A stretch of DNA of 64,000 nt from Beta vulgaris subsp. vulgaris (GCF_026745355.1 NC_079209.1:43328534-43392533); one strand, 5' to 3'. Positions 44,018-57,889 are shown, counted from the first letter of the stretch. Numbers and translations: made by a program. Notes: generated by a model from the sequence alone, not told the origin.

Positions 44018-47000
44018 ATGGTTGGAGCAACTCAAGTTCAGAAGAACATACCCGTGCTGCCATGGATGAGAAACCCAGTTGACATTGTTGATTTTAAGGA
44101 AACTCCCTTAACTTTGCTCCCTGGTCTTGATCCTAGGTACCCACTTAATTGATTTCTTTCGGTTTTTTATATGATAAGATAGCATCTTTTTGTTATAATT
44201 AGTTTATGTAATTATTATGAGATAGTTTTCGTTTGTTTATGTTTGTGTTGTAATTCGTTTCGAGATTTTCTTTCGTTCTTTAATACATTCTGTGGCGCGG
44301 AATTCGTCATTGGCGAAACAATTATTTGGTTATGCAAAATGCTTTGCCCTCTTTTGGTAGAAATTATTACAGGTCCCAATTGATTGAACAACTGGATCAT
44401 TGGAGTTACGGAAAACATTTTTGACACAAAACGAATTTCAGTGGATAAAACGTTTTTGTAGGAAGGATAAGAGTTAACTGAAGTGGGTAGTGCGCTCCCT
44501 CTTGGTTAGGGGTTCGATCCTTACCCCGCATTATGCTGGGGTACTTCCTTAGCATGCTATGCATGCCTTACCAGCCAATATGCTGGTGTTTCCTACAGGC
44601 TAGTAGCCTTGTAGGGGTTAACCCTTGGGCTGGCTTAATTTCCTATTAAATAAAAAAAAAAAGTCTTTGTAGGGGCAAGGAAAATACAATTGCAGATTGT
44701 TTTCCTTTGTTTGGGTGCGTGAAAAGTTAGAGGAAAAATTGAAGAATGAATTGGAAGGGAGAAAATAATATATAAGAAGAATTCTTGTAGGAAAGAAAAC
44801 GATTTTCCACCCTTTACAAACCGAGAAAAGGAAAATGAAAAAGCACTTCTCCTTGAAAATGTTCTCTGCGCAACCAAACACTCACTTCGTAAGATTTTGC
44901 GTAGGGTGGGTGTTATTGTAGCTTTTTAGATGATAACCTGATAAGTTTTGCTGTTGAATTAGGAAGTTTATGTAGAGTGTTACTCTTGTCAAGACAAAAT
45001 CAACTTAAATCAACTAGTGCTTGTTTGCTGGTAGTCATGAATCATTTCTGGCAATTACATCATGTTTACAGTGCCATATATATTGTTGATGGACATTTAC
45101 AAATGCGATGCAATATAACCTTACAAGAACATGGTTACAAGTGCTACAAGTTTGGGGATGATATTGGTGGCATGTAATCAGGTGGAAGCTTTTGGCAGTC
45201 TCAGAAAATCTGTTGGGGACACAGGAACTTATTTCTGCCAACTGATTCTATGTTCCTGTCGTTCACATTTAATATTAATTGTTTGCATTGGTGAGACAGT
45301 GACTAGATCACTAAGATTGTTGTCCTAGATGAGGAATTACCCCAATGAAATGGGGAGGGGGATATGTGTTAGTTATTTTGGGTTGTAGATTATTGATTAT
45401 AAGTTAGAGCCAAAGACAAGGGTATATGTGCTCATTGATTATGATGAATGGATTATATTATTGAATTTGGATGTGTTTTAATTTGTTTTTTACAACTGTC
45501 TATCTTTATACATCTCCTCAAAGTGTATATTCTATGAAATTTATTGATAGTATAGTGTACTTATACTGTTTCAGATTGGATAAGGCTCTGAAGAATGTCC
45601 ATATCTCTTCACTTTTCCCTGTGCAAGTGGCAGTTTGGCAAGAGACTCTTGGTCCTGGTGCTTTTGAGCGTGACTTATGCGTAAACTCACCAACTGGAAG
45701 TGGAAAGACTCTGTCCTATGCTCTGCCTATAGTGCAAATGCTAGCTACTCACTCTGTGAAGTGTTTGCGTGCTTTGGTGGTGCTACCCACCCGTGATTTA
45801 GCTGTGCAGGTTTCTTTTCATTGAACACTTAGCTCTCTGTTTATTTCAATCCCGGTAATAGTAGGCAATGAAATGAATATACCGGAGACGTGAGATTGTG
45901 AGTAGCTTCTTTGATATATGGATGACACAGGATTGTTAATCTCCCAGGAGCTTTATACATTTTATCTGGCCGAAGCTAATGTTTATTAGAAAACGGTACA
46001 AGCTATAACTTTTGGTCTTAACTTTATTCTTGTGATCAGAACAGCTTATATCGGTCTTCTTTTCCTACTCCATAAATGGTTTTGTAATCCATCTGCTCTG
46101 TATTAATAGCTGAGTTGTATTTTTTCATAACATAATCTGTTAAGCATGAAGTTCTAATTTATAGGATTCTATTTTTCTTTCCTTATAAAGTTGATGCTAA
46201 AGGAAAAATTATTCACCATCTAATTGTTAAGGTTTAAGAATACCGGTGTAATTGAGTCAGACTGAGACTGAGCCTTGGCTTGGAAATTGCAAGCTTGAGA
46301 AAGATGAGCGAGGATTCACCATAGTCCAACTTTTGCCTCAGCGGCTCATGCTTGCATCTCACGCCATAGAATATAAAAAGTTGATTTCTGAGAACTCTTA
46401 GTTTCCCTTTGCTATGACAAAATGAGAAAAAAATAAAGAGAATTAAGATGTATTGAATAAGATTTTGCAATGGGAATGTGGGTGTAAATGGAAACATGAC
46501 ATGAAGATATTGGAGAGTATTGATGTTATTTATGTTCTTATATATGTTATGTGTTTAGAATTAAAGGCCTGCTTTTGTATGATTTTTGTGTTTCCTAAAT
46601 TTCAGGTCAAAAGAGTTTTTGATGATCTTGCTCCAGCCGTTGGCTTGTCTGTTGGTTTAGCTGTTGGACAGTCTTCACTCGCTGATGAAATTTCAGCATT
46701 AGTTAAAGTGCCTAGACTTGAGGCTGGCTTCTGTTATGACCCTGAAGATTACGCAAACAGATTACAAAGTGCAGTGGACATACTGGTAGCAACTCCTGGA
46801 AGGCTTATGGACCATATCAATACTACCAAAGGCTTCACACTTGAGCACCTACGGTATCTTGTAGGTAGCAACCATTTTTCCTAAAAATTCTGCATATGGT
46901 AGCTTATGGGCCCTGTTGATACTAAAAAATACTTGTTTTTGATATAATTGAACAAATTTTGTTAGAGTTGACTAGATTAATACATTTCATGTTACCCCTT

Positions 47001-50000
47001 GACCTTAGAGCTGTCAAAAGCTGACACGACACAACAATACGACACAAACCGGATATGAAAAAATTGAGTTAGTGTCAAGCATTTTCGACACGTTTATGTA
47101 AAGGGTATACACGTGTTTTACCGTTTAATAAATGGGTTGGGTTAGTGTTGAGAATTTCAACCTGACATGCCTTTACACAATTAACTTAAACATATAGGAA
47201 AATTCAAAATTTTAGTACTATTTAGGGAATAAGTTAGCAAAACATTCAATCTGACTTGTGTGGACCCGGTTCATGTTAACATTTGTGTCCAGGCAAAAAT
47301 ATCATTACTAACATCCACTATATTATGCAAAAACCCACTATATTATGCAGAAATTCACTATATCATTCAGACCCACACTATATCATGCAGAAACTCACTA
47401 TATTATTCAGACACACTTACTATATCATTCAAACACGCACACACTATATCATACAGAAACTCACTATAGCATTCAGACACACACTATATCATATGTAAAC
47501 TAAATATATCATTCAAAAACACACTATATCATGCAGAAACTCACTATATCATTCAAACACACACTATATCAAGCAGAAACTCACTACATCATTTAGACAC
47601 TCATTATATCATGGAGAAACTAAATCATTCCATATGTTAGAACACGTGTCATGATATATACTACGCAATTTAGATCTTTTTGTATGTTAAAACATTTTAA
47701 TTAATTCCTCTATTCTATTGCATATAATTTCACATTATGTTTTTCGTTAATAAAATATACTATATTGTATATAAATTCACTATATCTCTGTAGAATTCAC
47801 TATATGGAGTTAATATCTTACCGACCTGGTGTACACTAAGTTAGTGTGCACCGGGTCCATTTGAGTTTTTTTACAAAACATAAATGGTTTAAATCTTTCT
47901 AATATATTAGCAATTTATGACCTAAGTAAACATGAATTGATAAAAAATGGACATTAAAATCAGTTTATTGTTAAATTTTTTTAGGGATTTTGAATAAATA
48001 GGTTAAATGGGCCGACAAATGTAATTACTTAAATAAACTAGTCGGGTTAGTATCAAGAGTTTGGACACGATTAGTTAAACGGGTCAGATTAGTGTCGAGG
48101 CTTTTTGACACGATTAGTATATGATACAAATACAAAATAGAAACGACACGACCTATTTGACGGGTCTACTTGACTTAGAAGCCTCCCTTGGTATCTTGTT
48201 TGCTAGTCTTCTTTTTCGTGGTAATTAAGTTTGTTTGATTTGTGAAGAGATTGAAAAACTGTAGCTTTTTGTAGTGCAAAAACCATTTTTCATGCTGGTT
48301 GATGGAAATACATCAATGATCTGTTCTCATCTGCATTTCCAAAATGTCTTTGCATGAGCTGAAGAGATTGGTGATTATGTGAAAGATATATGACTTTCTG
48401 TATCTGAATTCCTAGCTTTCAGTAACTAATTGAAAATTAGATATATCGCGGAGATATTCCCTTGTAATTGCTGTTGCTTTATGCTTATTCTAGAGTTGAA
48501 ATGAATCACTCTTCATATTTCTCCTGTTTGGGAGAAGGTAAGGAGAAGCTATTAGGAGACCCTCCAGTCGAATATCAAATCTAACACATGTCAGTGGACA
48601 CAGTGGGAAGAGAAGTTTAAACTGCTAATGAGTGCTTTGATTGGAGTTCCATCGTTGGTGGTGAAGCAGCATTCTTGTATATAGTAAGAAAAGCTGTCAA
48701 TTTTACTACCTATTTGTGACTTATAGCTTTTGAATTCAGGGAATAATGATGGTGTGAATCGAAACCCAATAGGGAATCGGGTTAATTTTATAGGAAGTAA
48801 AATTTACCATCTTCATGCCTAGGAACCTCAATGTGCATCGTAATGGCATAGCCCCTCGTGCTCCCTCAGCCCTAATAAGATAGTATGTGTGCACACGCGT
48901 GCACATACATGCAGTTTACTCCGACACCTTCATTTACCTCAAAAGCGGGGTGTTGTGTCGTGTCCGACACGACACTTTACTTGGATACTTCATTTTAAGC
49001 TAAAAACTTCACTTTTTATACAAGAGAGCCGAGTCGGACACTCGTATCCGAGTGGATGAGTGTTTGAGTAACATAGCATACATGCTCACACACACGTTAA
49101 AGTTAAAGGAAAAAGCGTGTATGCGATTAATGATGCGCTTGGCTAAAACTAGCTCCTTCTGGAGGATAAAGGTTTTCATGGTTTCGGGCTGAGAGGGTGG
49201 CTGGACAGGTGAGGTTGGAGCCGCTGGTAAGGGTGGTTGGGTGGGGTTTTTTGAATCAATTACTGCTAGCTATTGTTAATTAGGATTTTGAGGTGTAGGA
49301 TTATTTGGGATAATTAGGTTGATTTGGCCTTAATGACTAATATAAACTTAACGGAGTTAGTTGTTAAGGGCATTTTATGCCTTTTATTGAACAACAAGGG
49401 CACCTGGTGGATTTTTAAAACAAGAGGGGTACCAGTGAATTTCATGAAACCTCAAAAATAACTGGTGAAAAAATCGATGTTTTTTCTCTTCTGAGGAAAA
49501 TTAAGATTACATTAACAGTTCAAAAGGAGTTTCGAGATAGAAGGCAAGCTGCCTCTAAACAGAAAACAAAGTTACACATTAACCGAATTATGTTGGATTT
49601 CCCCATTTTTAGAAGCTTGCACAATAAATATGATATATTTTATGATTCACTTATAAAAATGAGTTCATGCTGCCAACCTAAAGGACTTTGGGGAACTTTG
49701 TTTATGTTATTTGGTAGACACTTTCCTCTCAAATTAATTGTTTGCTTTAAGGAGCAACTTGTCAGTGTCCTAGGACCTTTCAGAAGTAGCAATCCCAATG
49801 CTCATCTAATCTCACCTCCGTTTATGTGCTAAAGAAAATATGAAGTTTCTGGATCTTACTGCCTGATCCATGTGTGCAGTTTAATTCCTGTATGTCATGA
49901 TGTTGCTTGGTTAATGATGCAGGTAGTTGATGAAACTGACCGGTTACTTGGGGAGGCGTATCAGTCATGGTTGCCCACTGTGCTCAAGCTGTCCTGTCCA

Positions 50001-53000
50001 AGTGATGAGATTTTTGCACCTTGTGTTAAAGCCTTTTCCCCGTTAATTTGTGGTTCTTTAAAAACCATCCGAAGATGGTGAGTATGATATCTGTTCATTC
50101 CATTTGTATTGAATAATACATATACCGTGTTCAGGTTATTGGCTGGTTTATCTCTTGCTTAACTTTTCTTTCTTGATTGTTCTTGTTTCTTCGGTTTTTG
50201 AAGGATTCCTGTTGAGCTACTTATAATTGTGGTTAAAGAACATGGTTGTGGTCTGGTGAAGACCTGTACTGGTTTTTATGAAAATTGACTTCAGGATAAT
50301 ATAACACATATTATGTATGTCTGCTTTACCTGAATTTTATTGAACTAATCTGAACTGAACTTCTTTGAACTGAAGTTGTCTGAACATAAAGGATCTCATT
50401 TTAACTTATCATAACTTATTGAAGCTTATTTTATAACTTAATAGAGCTTATTGAAACTCATTGAAGCTTATTTTATAACTTAATAGAACTTATTGGAACT
50501 TATCTAAACTTATCAAGACTTAGGGTGCGTTCTGTTCAACTTAAAAAATTAAGTTTCAGGTCCAATAAGTTCAGATAAGTTCAGATAAGTTCAGATAAGT
50601 TGCAATAAGGTCTAATAAGTGCAATAAGTTCCAATAAGTTTCAATCAGGTCCAATAAGTTTCAATCAGGTGCAATAAGTTCCAATCAGGTCTAATAAGGT
50701 CCAATCAGGTCTAATAAGGTCCAATAAGGTCCAAATAGTCAATGTTTAATAAACATTTGTATTATTGTCCATTATTTTGTTATTTATAATTTCATATCAC
50801 TATTAGCTGATTATGTTATTATTAGAGTTTTAATCAAAGTACCACAATGACTATATAGTATTATACTTATATAGTGTCTATTATTTTATTATTTATTTGT
50901 ATTATGTCTATTATTTTGTTATTCATATTACTATTAGCTGATTATGTTATTATTAGAATTTTTTATTAATGTACCACAATGTATAGTATTATACTTGTAT
51001 TATTGTCTATTATTTGATTATTCATATTGCTATTAAATAATATTATAATCATGGTCAAATAATTAAGGTTAACAATAATAATAATAATAATTATAATTTT
51101 CGTCTTTAAATAACTAGAGATAACTTGTTAAATATATATAAATAGTAAATCTTTTTTGTTAAATTAATTATCATAAGAGATAATTAATAATTATTATTTT
51201 TTTAAAGGATGAATTTTATTAATTATTGCTTCATAATAAATTTTGAGGGGTAATTTTTGCGTTAGGTTTAATATTTATATTACTAATAGTCAATTTTTTT
51301 GTCTAATAAGGTCAAATAAGTTTCAATCAGGTCCAATAAAGTCTAATAAGTTTCAATCAGGTCCAATCAGGTCTAATAAGTTTCAATCAGGGCTAATAAG
51401 GTCTAATAAGTTTCAATAAGGTCAATAAGTTTCAATAAGGTCCAATAAGTTCCAATCAGGTTGAATCAGGTCCAATAAGTTGAATCAGGTTTAATAAGTT
51501 CCAATAAGTTCAGTTCAGGTTCAATAAGTTCAGTTCAGATAAGGTCCAATAAGTTCGGGGTCAATAAGTTGAATAGAACACACCCTTATTGGAACTTGTT
51601 TGAAGTTATCTAAACTTATCCGAACTTTTTTTTTTTTTTGAAATTTATCTCTATTATACAAGGGAAGGGGGGAGCTATGGTGTCCCCCAATAGATTTACT
51701 TAATTACCCCTTAGTGAATCAACTACTCTATCAAAAAAAGATGAAAGAAAATCAAACTCAAATATAGCATAAAAAAATTAACAAATAAAATTATATCAAT
51801 CAATACTCAATCAAGTAGTAAATCAAAAAGGAAATACAATCAATTAACAAATTGAAATGATTTGATTAAAACAAAATACTTTGTTGATCAAAATAGAAGA
51901 AATCCTTAATAAATCTGCGTAACATTCTTTTATCGCTCATCAATTTTAATTTTTAAAATCTTAACGAAAGTATAAATAAAATAAATAATAAAAGACGGGT
52001 TTGGTTAAGTGATATAAGCATAATGAACAAAATTAGCTAGTCCAAAAAACATATCTATGTTCAAAATTTACCTTTATTTATACCCAAAAAAGTTATAAAT
52101 TATGTTCTCAAAAAGTGAGGCACGCATCACGTGCATAAATTGCTAGTTTATTTGAGGTGAAGAGAATGCGCCCTAAGTTCATATCCTTACATGTACTATT
52201 CTGCTATCAATATTAGGTTCAAGGATGTTTCATGTATGGGTAATTGTAATTTGAGCTGTCATTTAGTAAGCTTTGAGTATACATAACTAATGCTTTATGC
52301 TTCAGGATTTACAGTGATTTTATCTTCATTATATTGCAGTGGCGTTGAGAGGGGGTTTAAGGATAAAGCTTATCCCAGGCTTGTTAAAATGCTTTTTTCG
52401 GCTACACTGACTCGAAATCCTAGCAAACTTGGTCTGCTTCATCTTCATCACCCTTTATTCATGACAACTGGTCAATCACGTTATGCGTTTCCTGAAAAGC
52501 TCGAGTTTTTCAAAGTGGTATGGCTGCTTGATTATACTTGTGATCTTGTTGCAGTGCCAGTACTTTATTCCTTGAACTGAATGTATTAACGATGTGCTTG
52601 TGCAGTGCTCATCACGTTGACTATTTACCTTTTTTGGTCCCATGTCCAATTGGACATGTCAATTTATTCAAGGCACGGAAATGATGCTATGAAAAATGAT
52701 TCTACATCTTTTGCGGACTAAACTTCTGTTCAATATATTTTTTGTTTTATGTCATCAGGAGGTCAACCTGCGCTTTGCAAACTTATTGCTAAACTGCAGA
52801 CAACAGTAATGTTATATAAGCTGTCCTCCATTGATCTGGAATAGTCCGTAGATCCAGATTCAGCTATTGGCATGAACATTATCTAAATAGGGAAAATTCT
52901 GGAGTTTATGGAACTTGTGATGAAAATTTTAATTTTAGGACAAGCGGTCATGGAATAATAGGCCATCCTACCTCTAAAATTAAAATTCGCTCCTATATAC

Positions 53001-56000
53001 TATTGATACAAGATAGCTCAAACTGAGCTTGTGTTGGCTTTCGAATTCGAACAACCGTCAATGATCCATATACAAAAAAGTGAATTGTATTGAAATTACT
53101 TTGGCAAAGGGAAATGGTTGAATTAGAAATAGAAGTGATCATTGTTATTGGGTAGGGAAACTATTGTTTTCTATACTTTGATGGCTTTGGGGTGCCTCTC
53201 TACTTAGAGAATGATCAACATAGGATAAAAAGGTTGCAAAGCCTTTGTGCTTCCATTGTTACTGCCTTGTTCTTGACCAGTAGGATTGAGATGTTGAATA
53301 TGAAGGATCCTTCAGCTTATAGTTTATCTAATAATGTGATGGCATGAATCCATTTGTAATTTCAAAGTAATTTTAGCTTTGAATACGTGCTTGCTGAGAT
53401 TCCCTGTTGGATCTTTACCTATGCAGATTTGTGAATCAAATGATAAAGCCCTATATCTAGTGGCCCTTCTTCAAAAGTTGGAAGGTGAGAAATGCATTGT
53501 ATTTACATCATCGAAAGAGATGACCCACAGGCTCTGCAACTTGCTAAAATCTTTTGGTGATCTTCAAATGAGGATCAAGGGATACTCGAGTTGTCAACAC
53601 CAGGCTGTGAGAAGGTGCTCTATCTTCCTGCCTCTTCCACGCAGATGCATTTTTATTTGTTAATTATTCTGCTTTTGTGTTATAAGATTCACCTTGTCCA
53701 TTTCTTTGGGTTGGGTTGGGTTGGAATGCAGTTCTTTTCTGCAGAAATGTTGCAAGCGATTGTGAAGTGTGGTTAGGTAAAGAAATCTAAATTGACATGC
53801 CCAGTAGAACGAGATTTCTTTACACTCTTCGGATGTCTAATAGTCTTTAAAGAAAGTATACTGTCATTCATGCGAAGCTATTGCTTTCCAGACTGTACTT
53901 TTGATTAAAGTCCTAAAGCAACTGATTTGTGTAGGGTAAATATTCACTTTTAGTCAATCGGGCGCACACACTAGAATATCTGATTAAAACAAAAATGGGT
54001 TGTCACCTAGGATATGGTGAAATGGGTTAATTGCTGCACTTATCTTTTGGTGATCTTAGCTACTCTTCAACGCCAACAAAGTGATAAGAATGATGGCTTT
54101 TGTAATGCATCCAATCAGTTCATCAATAGGCTTTGTCAGTCACAAAAAGAAGGGTATAATGGGTGACATAACTTCAGTTTTTCAGGAAGCATTGTGACAT
54201 GGAGTTAGTTAGATGTGAGTGAAGAAAGATCAACTACGGTAAATATAAAATAGTGGATGAGGTAAAAGAGGAATTCGTTTAGAAATAATGTTATTAGTCC
54301 TTTTTACACAGTGAGTGACCCAACCACCCTGAAGCTTTTGGAGTTGTTACAATGTGTGGCCTTACAGAATACAACCATCTCTTTCTTCTTCCTGCTACCT
54401 TCTTCTTCATTTAGTTCTTCTCCAATGCTTCTCTTCCTTTTTTGATTTGCTTTTAAATCATTATACTCTGGTATCAAAGCAATCCACCCCCATCTAAGTC
54501 CTTGTGTCATGTGAGTGTTGGTATCGGGCCTAGGATATTTACTGCAAAGCTAACCTGTCAGGGCATTTGGGCTGAGGAGTACAGTAAAATTCTACAACCC
54601 ATTTGCAAGGTGTGGGACTTAAGGTCCATATTGATCATATGAAGGGCTGAGCATCTAAGTGTGATATTTTTAATTTTCTTCCAGAAAACTACTTGGGATA
54701 ACAATTAGTGAAGAAAAATAATTTAAATTTGAGATATATGTATTGCATGCCTGTTCTGCATATTTTGATTATATCAGAGTGAAATTGTGATGCGGGTTGC
54801 TTTTTTTATAAAACAAGCAGCAAAAATGTAAAACATTAAAGAACCCCCCTCCCCCCTTCCAAAAGTCTTACAGCTTGGAAATCATGCATACATGAGTACA
54901 TGTCATCAAAACGTCCATGCATCTTTCCCTTGTTGAGTATACACTTCCACAGTACTCTGGAAAATAGAGAATGATTTGATTAGACAGACCATATCATTAT
55001 GGTGATAATATTCTAGTACTGTCATCGAATATTATTTCTTTTTGTCTTTCTTCTTCTTCTTTTTTAGCATATGAGGTTTTGCAAATTGCAACTAGACCTA
55101 CTTTTGGGTTTAGATTTAGAAATGGAAATTTATCTACAGATTTGTTGTTTCAAAATCTCTCGGCAATTGAAATTTTCAGGAATCAACCTAGGGTTGCTTC
55201 ATTTCCTGTCACAAAAAGCATATCTGCCTTTTGTACTTCACTGAAATCTGTATTTATCAATCTGTCTCATTAATATGTGCAGAACGCAATTGATTCAAGT
55301 TATTCTCTTCTATTGCAGCAAAACACTAGATGCATTCCGTAAAGGGGAAGTGGAAGTGCTCGTTTCTTCTGATAACCTGTCCCGTGGAACAGATGTTGAA
55401 GCGGTAGCAAACGTCATCATTTATGATGTACCACGTTATATCAAAGCTTATCTTCATCGTGCTGGAAGGACGGCTAGAGCATTCCAAATTGGGCGCTGCT
55501 TCACATTGCTTCTTAGAGATGAAGTATGCTGCTTCTTTGACATATATCTAATCATCAAAAAAAATGTTTCTCAAATATCTGATAGTTGATACCCTCGACG
55601 AATAGCAAAAGAAATACTTACTTGCAAAATAAAATACTTATATTCCAAATTTTAAAGATGGATACTCTCCCTCTATCTCAAATAAGTTTCATGGTTAACT
55701 ATAGCAACGGTTATAAAAATAGTTATCCATTTAGATATAATAATTGGAATTGGATGGAAAAAGTAAAAGTGTTCTGTGGAAGAGAGAGAACAAAGTATTG
55801 ATGTGATGGAGGGAGAAAAGGATAAAATGATCATATTTAAGATCTTTTACTTTAAAGGGTAAGATAAAGTTTTTCTAGACATTAAGTATAGTAGTTCGGA
55901 AGTTTGATTTAGGGTGGAGGGATTATGATGCCGTGAGTAGATTTACATTGATTGGAACTTGGAAGTGATCCTTAGCTTTTCTTTTATCTGTCTATATGTG

Positions 56001-57377
56001 ATTGTGTTTTCTGAAATATCAGTAATTGTTTTTCTAAGTTGCATTGTGACCTAAGATTTTTTAGATTGCTAGCCTCAACCACTCCTGGATTTACAATGAC
56101 TTCTTATGGGGTTTGTTTTGCCAATTTGTGGTCAATTCCATATTCTCCTCGTTCCTCCTTTTCCCCATCTCTCCCCTTACTTGTTCAAGTAGTCGATTTT
56201 CTCAAATTTGAAATTTTATGTTGTTGATAGTAAATCTAGACATGAAAATTGTCTTTGAGATGAAGCAATGTCGCAAATAGTACTATTAGTTTGGAGAATG
56301 TTTTGTTTACCTTTCATTCTTCTACTTCATTTTTCACAGCCCCTTTTCTAAAATATATCCTGTGTGGTCTTTTAAAAATAGCATTTCTTCTTGGGGGTGA
56401 GGATTGTAGTATACGTCTTATTGCTGCTAGCAGGACCTGTACTAGAAATAACATGGCTGCAGACAAAAAGTTGACGTAGATGGCTACAGTCGCTTGGAGT
56501 TATAGTTTAGTGCCATCTAACATTTCTCATGTTCATGGTAAAGTTGGCATTTAGACTACATTGAAAAAGGGATGAATTTGAGTATGCTAATGTATTAGTT
56601 TTCTATGCATGGAGAGATGCAGTGCGAGTAGAAAAAAGAAGTTTTGATTACATGTTTAAGATTACCGGGGGAGGGGGGGGGGGGGTTAAGTATCATAATT
56701 GCTATTTGCTACTGAGGTAGCCATTTTTTTGTGACCATGTAACTCTGTTTTCGTTGATAAGCATGAGATCCAAGATTTGCATTGTATTAAATTAATAGAG
56801 TAGCCCTATTCTCTACATAACTTTGTGCAACTAATTACTTCATTAATTCAGGCAAGGAAGTTCAATGCACTGCAACGAAAAGCAGAGATCAGCTCTACGA
56901 TCTATCCTCTTTCTTCGGAGTCCATTCAGGCCCTTCAGTCCGCTTATGTATCTGGTAAATCTGTTATTTAATTGCATACCTATGTTCGGGTTTGAATGGA
57001 AATGATGATATTTTTGAACTGGAAAACACTTGTATGGACCAGGTCCTCAATAAAACAATTCTGGACCCGTGCTTAAGTTATCGTTTGAAGTTCTATAGTG
57101 ACCTTTTTAATAGTAATTATGGCCCGAATCATAAAGGATGTGTATAATGGTTTGTTTTAATTATTTTGTAATCTAGTTCTGATATCATGTGCTTTGAATA
57201 TGGCTCTGCTTGACTAGCTGTTCGAATAGCTGATCTAAAATCTCCTTCTCTTTCATTGTTGCAGCGTTTGATAAGCTGAAAGAGAGTGTAGAATCGAAAG
57301 CATCTAGAAAACGCAAGGTTAACTTCAAGTCGTCAAAGCCACGCAAAGCAAAGGCGATGAAAGTTTCCAAGGACTAG
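44018..57377 (+). CDS. RH1: DEAD-box RNA helicase, RH1/DDX51 type, nine exons
   Basis: Exons by GT-AG borders and phase: 44018-44136, 45575-45809, 46606-46860, 49923-50077, 52340-52517, 53427-53614, 55319-55523, 56852-56954, 57265-57377. Together they give 516 aa, close to the plant RH1 length. Motif I is SPTGSGKT, Ia PTRDLAVQ, Ib [14 protein letters not shown] in place of DEAD, III SATLTRN, IV CIVFTSS and [11 protein letters not shown] basic tail ([16 protein letters not shown]) suggests a nuclear or nucleolar location. The family uses ATP to remodel RNA. The DDX51 relatives Dbp6 and DDX51 act in large ribosomal subunit assembly, which is inferred here. All exons are open and all expected motifs are found. 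The introns total about 11.8 kb and carry several transposons. The symbol is by similarity to Arabidopsis RH1. Confidence 0.92.
44452..44674 (+). mobile_element. SINE in helicase intron 1
   Basis: The body at about 44465-44662 has an A-box-like AGTGGGTAGTGCGC, a B-box GGTTCGATCC and a 3' A-run. Flanks GTTTTTGTAGGA and GTCTTTGTAGGG are a likely target duplication. The family differs from the SINE in the chitinase intron. Confidence 0.75.
46998..48176. mobile_element. hAT-type element in helicase intron 3, with a nested insertion
   Basis: The body 47006-48168 has ends TAGAGCTGTCAAA and the imperfect complement TTTGACGGGTCTA. Flanks CTTGACCT and CTTGACTT are an 8-bp duplication with one mismatch. 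The outer sequence is rich in CGACACG and GTGTCRAG words. A second element sits inside at 47261-47859. Confidence 0.8.
47261..47859. mobile_element. Nested element with ~33-bp inverted repeats and a 20-21 bp minisatellite
   Basis: Ends TGGACCCGGT and ACCGGGTCCA are inverted, with similarity continuing for about 33 bases. About 15 copies of a CACTATATCATNCAGAAACT-type unit fill 47312-47625. The target duplication is not clear. Confidence 0.75.
50300..50522. repeat. Degenerate AACTTATTGAACTTA repeats flanking the Tourist-like element
   Basis: This stretch and 51589-51630 share wording with the element between them (GGAACTTATCTAAACTTATC on one side, a near match on the other), so the inner element probably inserted in a related older copy. 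Confidence 0.6.
50523..51585. mobile_element. Tourist-like (PIF/Harbinger) element in helicase intron 4
   Basis: 1,063 bases with termini GGGTGCGTTCTGTTCAACTT and AAGTTGAATAGAACACACCC, flanked by TTA on both sides. Arrays of degenerate AATAAGGTCCAATCAGG units lie near both ends around an AT-rich core. No transposase frame was seen. A truncated copy lies at 6057-6662. Confidence 0.85.
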
Positions 57378-57599
57378 CCAAAGCCTAGGCCTTCTTAACT
57401 GAGTGTTGTTCATAATACTTTCCTCCTTGATACTCAATTTTGATACAAGTGAATCTTTAGTTTAGGAAGAAGGTTTTTGCATGGAGTCTGTGATCACTTA
57501 TATATGATCTTTAATATTTATATTCTGTTCAACTGAATAAACTAACTAGAGTACTGAATTTCAACTATTCTTTGAAGAGAACACAAAACAGAAACTTGT

Positions 57600-57640
57600 G
57601 TGTGTGTGCGTGTGTGTTGGGGGGGGGGGAGGGGGGGAGA
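57600..57640. repeat. (TG)n followed by a G-run
   Basis: A short TG microsatellite then two runs of eight or more G, between the helicase 3' end and the copia element. Such G-runs often vary in length between reads. Confidence 0.9.
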
Positions 57641-57685
57641 AAATATGAGAAACTAGTTGCTATGGCACGTTTAAAAACATTGATA

Positions 57686-57876
57686 TGTATAAGTTATTTA
57701 CATTTAATTATTACAAGTTTGCTGAGTCAGCTTATATTGTTAGAGAGTTAGTTGTGTATAAATAGTTATTCTGTTACTAGCTTTCAACTAACTTTCATAT
57801 TGCTGTAATATCTGACTCATTGAGTCTTCTTCCTCTCTGAAATAAACACATTACTTTTGTGCTTCTTCTGCTTTTA
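57686..57876 (+). repeat. 5' LTR of the copia element
   Basis: 191 bases starting TGTATAAGTTATTT and ending CTGCTTTTA. It contains TATAAATAG near 57757 and AATAAACAC near its end, in the expected promoter and polyadenylation positions. Confidence 0.92.
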
Positions 57877-57889
57877 TGGTATCAGAGCC
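57877..57889 (+). other. Primer-binding site of the copia element
   Basis: TGGTATCAGAGCC directly after the LTR, complementary to the 3' end of initiator tRNA-Met, the usual primer in plant copia elements. Confidence 0.92.

Noticed and set aside
44618..44881. Overlapping minus-strand frames in helicase intron 1
   Set aside because: They overlap a SINE and intron sequence, and their composition is Phe/Ser-rich as expected from A/T-rich DNA read in reverse.
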